Source: Beroe ovata
Taxonomy: Eukaryota; Ctenophora; Nuda; Beroida; Beroidae
DNA: 22,325 bases
Direction: 5' to 3'
Assembly (NCBI GenBank): GCA_946803715.1
Contig: CAMPET010000145.1
Coordinates: forward strand, 1 to 22,325
The notes under the pieces are model-generated. The model was not told the origin of the DNA and searched no databases. It worked only from the letters and a program-made list of their open reading frames with translations. Made by a program: the position numbers and the translations under genes. How positions within the stretch are numbered: position 1 is the first letter of the stretch; the number at the start of each line of letters is the position of its first letter. Of this stretch, positions 18,007-22,325 are shown one piece after another.

Positions 18007-19677
18007 ATGTTCAAAATACCTGATGACAGTCTAACACAGGACGACATAACCCCGCCAACATTCTTCCACGCCCGGAATGCGGTTAAACTGGATGAGACAG
18101 TCCGGAACCACGGGAGAGCTCGTCCATCACCTGGCACACCTCCAGACAATGCGCAATCCTCGGACAGTTCCAACAAGGAGAGATCAGGCTCAGAGACAAC
18201 GTCCACTGTACAGTCTACTCCTGCAGCAGTAGACACCCAGACCACTGTACAGCCTGTCCCGGACAATACCGGGAGTTTATCAGCTGCGTTCTCGCACTTA
18301 AAACAGACCGAGTTTTACGATGAGACAGCAGTGGAGCGGGCGGCTGAGGAGTGTAAGAAGAAGCGGAGGATTGATCGGCCTCCGGACCTCGGCCCTCCGA
18401 GTATCGCGAGAAACAAGGGAGAGCAGGTAGGAGGCATCTCTTAACTAAGAACAGCCGGTATGTTCCTAGCCGGTTTGTTGTGCTGTTATACAGTAGCTTT
18501 TTAGGATGTGGCTATAAGTAGTCACAGTTATAGTTAGCAACTATAACTATAGTGAGAAAACATATACAACCTATTCACTGTCTTATTTACATGGTGTTAG
18601 AGTGGTGGTAGTGGTGTACTGGTGTCAACGAGACAGCGAGGGAACCCACTGCTGACTCACATGAGAAATGTAGTGGTGTCATACAGAGATGATATTTTGC
18701 CTGATTACGTTGTGGGAGCGTCATCAGCTGTCATATTCCTGTCACTCAAATACCACAGACTACACCCAGACGTAAGGAATTGTGCCCGTCTTGTGGTATA
18801 ATTGGTCAAGATAACTTGTGCACGAATGCATTGGCATGACAATTCGCGATTTGGGATTTAACCGTAACGTCATGATGACCGTTCCATGACATCACGATGA
18901 CATTCCTCACACTCTCTCCCCCTCCTCCTCAGTACATCTACGACAGATTGCGGCAGCTAGGAAGTGGATTCGCTGTCCGAGTCCTCTTGATACTCGTTGA
19001 TATACCTGATTCAGCGTCATCGCTACAGGAGCTAACAAAAGTTGCGTTGCTTAGCAACTTTACACTGTTCCTAGCGTGGTCATCACTGGAGGCTGCTAGG
19101 TGAGAGAGTGGTGTCAACTGACACCCACAAATCACAATCCATGTTGACACCATTGTTAGACATTCGAATTTGGACTTGTTCGCTGGATAAATCTCCAACT
19201 TTATGTTGTTTCAGATACATTGAAGCATTCAAGATTTACGAGAACAAACCTGCAGAAGTTTTGAAAGGTTTCAAGGATAGCTCCTATCAAGGTCATCTGA
19301 CACAGTTTCTGACATCAATCCGTGGTGTCAACAAAACTGATGTCAACAGGTCGGTCAACATTCTACTCATTCCAGAGATGGTTTAGATTATATTATTGGT
19401 GAAGAGTCACAAACTATCCAAACTCGCTTGCGGAAGAAGTTACAAATACCAATTGTAGGTTAAAACAACATGTTATGAAAACGATAATTCCAGTAAGATT
19501 AACGAATTACTCTACAGATTCGTTTATTCCAGGTTGAAATCGGAACTCGGATCGGTCAAAGATATCATACACGCCGAGCGGTCAAAATTCGCAGCCATCC
19601 CTGGAATTGGAGATAAAAAGGCGGATAGGATCTCGGAAATCTTCAATCAACCCTTTAAATCGTTGGATAAGACTTGA
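18007..19677 (+). CDS. ERCC1: DNA excision repair protein ERCC1
   Basis: Non-catalytic partner of the XPF nuclease, needed for the 5' incision in nucleotide excision repair and for crosslink repair in the nucleus. Exons are 18007-18426, 18601-18771, 18933-19099, 19215-19349 and 19533-19677, giving 345 residues (human 297); phases agree. Exon 1 is a Ser/Thr/Pro-rich disordered N-terminus longer than in human. Exons 2-4 form the XPF-like central domain: RQRGNPLLTHMRN, DILPDYVVGASS, FLSLKYHRLHPDYI, FTLFLAWSSLEAARYIE and VNKTD. Exon 5 is the C-terminal helix-hairpin-helix domain with IPGIGDKKADRI. The nuclease ERKxxxD motif is absent, as is normal for ERCC1. The gene starts 160 bp after the HYI stop codon and converges with the CDC20-like gene. 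Confidence 0.94.
18536..18558. repeat. Hairpin in ERCC1 intron 1
   Basis: AGTTATAGTT and AACTATAACT form perfect 10-nt arms around a 3-nt loop, AGC. It lies 43 nt before the exon 2 acceptor. It may affect splicing or be a repeat remnant. Confidence 0.45.
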
Positions 19678-20425
19678 GGAATATTTTATGATGTTGAGAG
19701 AGACTTGATTTTGACTCTATCCCTTGTTTTGGAATGTGAAGTGAAAATATTTGATTGGAAAGTTATTGCTGGTCACAAATTTTCACGATGAAAACGTAAC
19801 GCGCCGCGACATAAGTTTGTGACATATCTCATCTTCATTGTTTTAATTGCGCGGCTTTGCGCCGCGCAGCTACTTAGCCCACGTCAGTGTTTTCAGTTTG
19901 AACAAGCAACAACTACTGTTTTCCGGTTGTAGCGTGTTCTGGCCGTTTCTAAGCGTTGCTTAGCATGAATAACTGAATAACGTGCTCATTCTTTAAAGAA
20001 CAAGTTTAGTCGAGGACTTTAAGCACAGTTACAAGTACGATTCTCTTGAAATAACGGCTGTTAGACGATGGACTTGGCAATTAAACATGGCATTTGCCGA
20101 CACGTTTCTATTCGATGTGGTTACTTGTTTTGTATTTTTATTGTGCCATTTTGAAGTTCGCAATAAGCCCGCTTCTTCATTGTAACTCACAGTACAACAC
20201 AGCTTTACTATGAAAACAATAGAAAATCAATAATACACACCCTGTATAATGTACAAGCACACACGCGGTAAAAGTTATGCTAGAATGCCTATTTACGATA
20301 TATACAACAAGTACACTCAAATATTAAATATCAAAGGTAAGTGGTAACCTTAACTGACAATAAAACTGATCAAAACGCTGACGTTAATAAATATCAAATC
20401 AAACTTAAAACTTGTAATAAAACTA
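19678..20425. other. Convergent intergenic region between ERCC1 and the CDC20-like gene
   Basis: AT-rich with no gene found. It holds both 3' ends and a short GCGC-rich repeat at 19799-19867. Plus-strand AATAAA motifs occur at 20359-20364 and 20416-20421, rather far from the ERCC1 stop. Confidence 0.5.
19799..19867. repeat. GCGC-rich repeat fragment with hairpin
   Basis: GCGCCGCG at 19801-19808 and a hairpin at 19849-19867 (GCGCGGC, loop TTTGC, GCCGCGC) stand in AT-rich DNA. The 11-mer GCGCGGCTTTG at 19849-19859 also occurs at 4082-4092. It is probably a copy of the same dispersed repeat family as the GCGC-rich DNA near 4.1 kb and 13.3 kb. Confidence 0.45.
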
Positions 20426-20431
20426 TTTATT
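20426..20431 (-). terminator. Poly(A) signal of the CDC20-like gene
   Basis: AATAAA on the minus strand, 28 nt past the CDC20-like stop codon at 20459. Motif and spacing are as expected for cleavage shortly downstream. Confidence 0.6.
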
Positions 20432-20458
20432 AAAAAGGTGGGTATTTAAACAGTGAAC

Positions 20459-22215
20459 CTATCTGATTTTGTCAAGGGACAAGGCAGAAGAGGATAGCTT
20501 GGGGTTGTTGGAAGCCTTGTTTTTAGAGAAAATGTTCCACACTCTTAGTGATTCATCAGCAGACAAGGACATGATATTATCGTTGATAGGGGACTTGGCG
20601 ATGGACACTATCATGTTGGAATGCCCGGTTAATTTGCACGTGTTCTCATTCCGTTTGAGATCCCAGACTCTCAGATTGGGATCAAAGTGACCGTGTGAAG
20701 TGATCAGCTCACCACAGGTAGGCGACCACGCGAGTCCAGTCACTTGTGACTTGGTATCGATACAGTTCTTGTACTTGCCCCCAATTAGGTCCCACACAAC
20801 CACCCTCTGGTCGTTTTGACCCGACCCCGTTGCTAGGATACCACGTCTCACGGGGTTCCACGCGAGTGCCTTGACTGCACTCTGGTAGACCATGGTCAGA
20901 GTCTCACTGTTCCTGTTGCTAGACCGGGGTATGATTTGGACCTTGTTCTCGTTACAGCCAATAGCAATTCTCTCCTGGTCAAGGTCCCAGCTGAGACCAC
21001 AGATAATTCCTGTGGGAGGATCTGTGTTAGGAAAACATGCAATCACATCATACATGATTTTCCCATTTCCGATATGAACGTTGACAGCTATAATCCCTCC
21101 CCACCAATCCCTCCCCACCAATTTACCTGTAGTGACGGAGAAGGGTCTATTCAGAGTATGAGGTGTTCGGATGTCCCAGTGTAAGATGGTCCCGTCACCC
21201 CGTCCCATGGTAACCACGTTGTCATTCTGCCAACTTGACACATACACAGTGGGGGAGGTGTGCGATGACACCAGCTTGCACACGGTGCTGTCCCACAGCT
21301 GAAGTGAGGGTGGTGTCAATGGGGAGAGAGAAGTGGTGTCAAGAATAAAGGGATAGAGAGGTTGATGCATCCCTTTTTGACGGGCAAGATGTAACTCTAT
21401 TGAGCAATCACCTTGGTGGTACCAAATCTCTGGGACACAACGTGCTTTGTGTTGTCAGGTTTCCACTTTACCGATGTCACCAGGTCACCCTCTCGTCTCG
21501 TGGCAGTCTCTTGTGGTAGCACGTACGCTTGACCTGCACAAAATAGGGAGTAGAGGAATACCACCTTTACCAATTGGTGTTTATACCACCTTTACCATGG
21601 CAATTCATGACACCATGGTAACACTCACTTTTCACTGCGTCCCAGTAGTACACTTCCTCTTTCAGCCCAATAACCACAATGTTGTTAGCTCCCCAGTCAA
21701 CTAGGTTGTAGTAAAAGTTCTTGGATGCCCCGGGTGCGTTGAGGATTTTCTGGGCCTGGTCCTCTCTTATCTTGGGAGTGCGGACAGTGAACGCTGCTGA
21801 GTTACACTCGCTAAAATCTGGGAGGGTGGTATCAGCTCATTAGGGTGGTGATTAGGGTGGTTGGTCAGTGCTGACTGCTGGCGTATAACATGCATTGAGT
21901 GAGTGCAATTAATCATCATATTAATATACCCAATCAACACACACGCCCTAGATAATCAACAAGAGTGATGAGGGGAGTTTGTGATCACATCTTACACTGG
22001 TGACACACATACTAACCAAGTTGTCTCTTTGCAGTGAAGTTGAGGAGTCTGACACACTTTTTCTTGACACCTTCAGAAGAAAACAGACACCGTCCCCTCA
22101 CTTTCTCCTTTGTTATTGACGGTGTCTTGAATGGAGTGTCAACAGAATTGTTGTCAGTGTTAGTCGTACAGGTGGTGTCATGGTCAGATACCCCGCGAGA
22201 TTTCCTTGACACCAT
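20459..22215 (-). CDS. CDC20/Fizzy-family WD40 activator of the APC/C
   Basis: WD40 adaptor that brings substrates to the anaphase-promoting complex ubiquitin ligase. Exons on the minus strand are 22215-22017, 21817-21629, 21533-21412, 21298-21127 and 21021-20459, giving 414 residues (human CDC20 is 499); phases agree. Seen: a short N-terminus; KCVRLLNFTAKRQ (about 53-65), placed like the Mad2-interacting motif of CDC20; QKILNAPG and FYYNLVDWG (89-109), diagnostic of the family; then WD40 blades (YYWD, LWD, DGTILHWDIR, GLSWD, AVKALAWNP, ATGSGQNDQRVVVWD, ELITSHGHFDPNLRVWD, SADESLRVWN). The protein ends LDKIR, the Ile-Arg tail that docks on the APC/C. No DRYIPxR C-box and no KEN box were seen. 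It could be a divergent CDC20, FZR1 or meiosis-specific paralogue. A missing upstream exon beyond 22325 cannot be excluded. Confidence 0.85.
21839..21861. repeat. Short direct repeat ATTAGGGTGGT
   Basis: Two near-adjacent copies of ATTAGGGTGGT lie in intron 1 of the CDC20-like gene. They contain TTAGGG, but two copies are not a telomeric array. Confidence 0.4.
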
Positions 22216-22280
22216 CAAGTGGTGTATTAGTTCGGAATCTGATGAGAATGTAAAATGGGGTCAACAGTGCGTATACATTG

Positions 22281-22325
22281 TACACACAGACACACACACA
22301 GACACACACACAATCACACACACAC
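22281..22325. repeat. CA microsatellite at the right edge
   Basis: An imperfect (CA)n tract, interrupted by GA and AT, runs to the end of the window just upstream of the CDC20-like gene. Its full length is unknown because the window ends in it. Confidence 0.85.

Larger units (their letters stand above)
18620..22214. repeat. Interspersed octamer TGGTGTCA, 11 copies in ERCC1 and CDC20
   Basis: TGGTGTCA occurs on the plus strand at 18620, 18674, 19109, 19323, 21311, 21334 and 22173. Its reverse complement TGACACCA starts at 19145, 21266, 21608 and 22207. Copies lie in exons and introns of both genes, and I saw none left of 18.6 kb by eye. At 19109 the copy forms an inverted pair, GGTGTCAACTGACACC. 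Confidence 0.55.

Noticed and set aside
21839-21861. TTAGGG motifs as an interstitial telomere
   Set aside because: Only two copies, not in tandem register.
1-22325. tRNA, rRNA or CRISPR array
   Set aside because: No cloverleaf with tRNA boxes, no rRNA sequence and no regularly spaced repeats were seen. The content is animal nuclear DNA.

Overview
This is nuclear DNA from an animal. Split genes with GT-AG introns of about 60 to 300 nt lie in a compact layout, about nine genes in 22 kb. The proteins are eukaryotic: condensin SMC4, ERCC1, an APC/C activator of the CDC20 type, the ER chaperone DNAJB11, a rhodopsin-class GPCR and an SLC14 urea transporter-like protein. Small introns, several intronless genes, moderately AT-rich DNA and scattered GCGC-rich repeats would fit an early-branching animal such as a ctenophore, sponge or placozoan, but the sequence alone does not fix the lineage.

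Layout. From 416 to 5659 (minus) lie 13 exons of SMC4, from the start codon to the hinge; the rest lies beyond the left edge. An intronless GPCR gene (1516-2670, plus) sits inside a 1.7 kb SMC4 intron. From 6235 to 9050 (minus) is a three-exon gene joining an SLC14 urea transporter-like membrane domain to two similar ankyrin modules; this is the most unusual protein of the window. A gene-poor 3 kb stretch follows (9051-12087). An intronless four-EF-hand protein is at 12088-12549. From about 13240 to 14250 is a repeat zone: GCGC-rich DNA, a 75-bp near-perfect palindrome with an 8-bp target-site duplication (a tiny MITE), and the frameshifted 3' end of a non-LTR retrotransposon.

A plus-strand cluster comes next: DNAJB11 (14474-15686, three exons), a formiminotransferase N-domain protein (16071-16913), hydroxypyruvate isomerase (17049-17846) and ERCC1 (18007-19677, five exons). 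The last three are only 135 and 160 bp apart. ERCC1 converges on a five-exon CDC20-like gene (22215-20459, minus). The window ends in a CA microsatellite.

The genes share no single pathway. SMC4 and CDC20 act in mitosis, ERCC1 in DNA repair, DNAJB11 in ER folding, and the formiminotransferase-like and HYI proteins are metabolic enzymes or their relatives. Exon boundaries were set by hand from splice dinucleotides, codon phase and recalled family alignments. All internal phases agree, but none is checked against transcripts.
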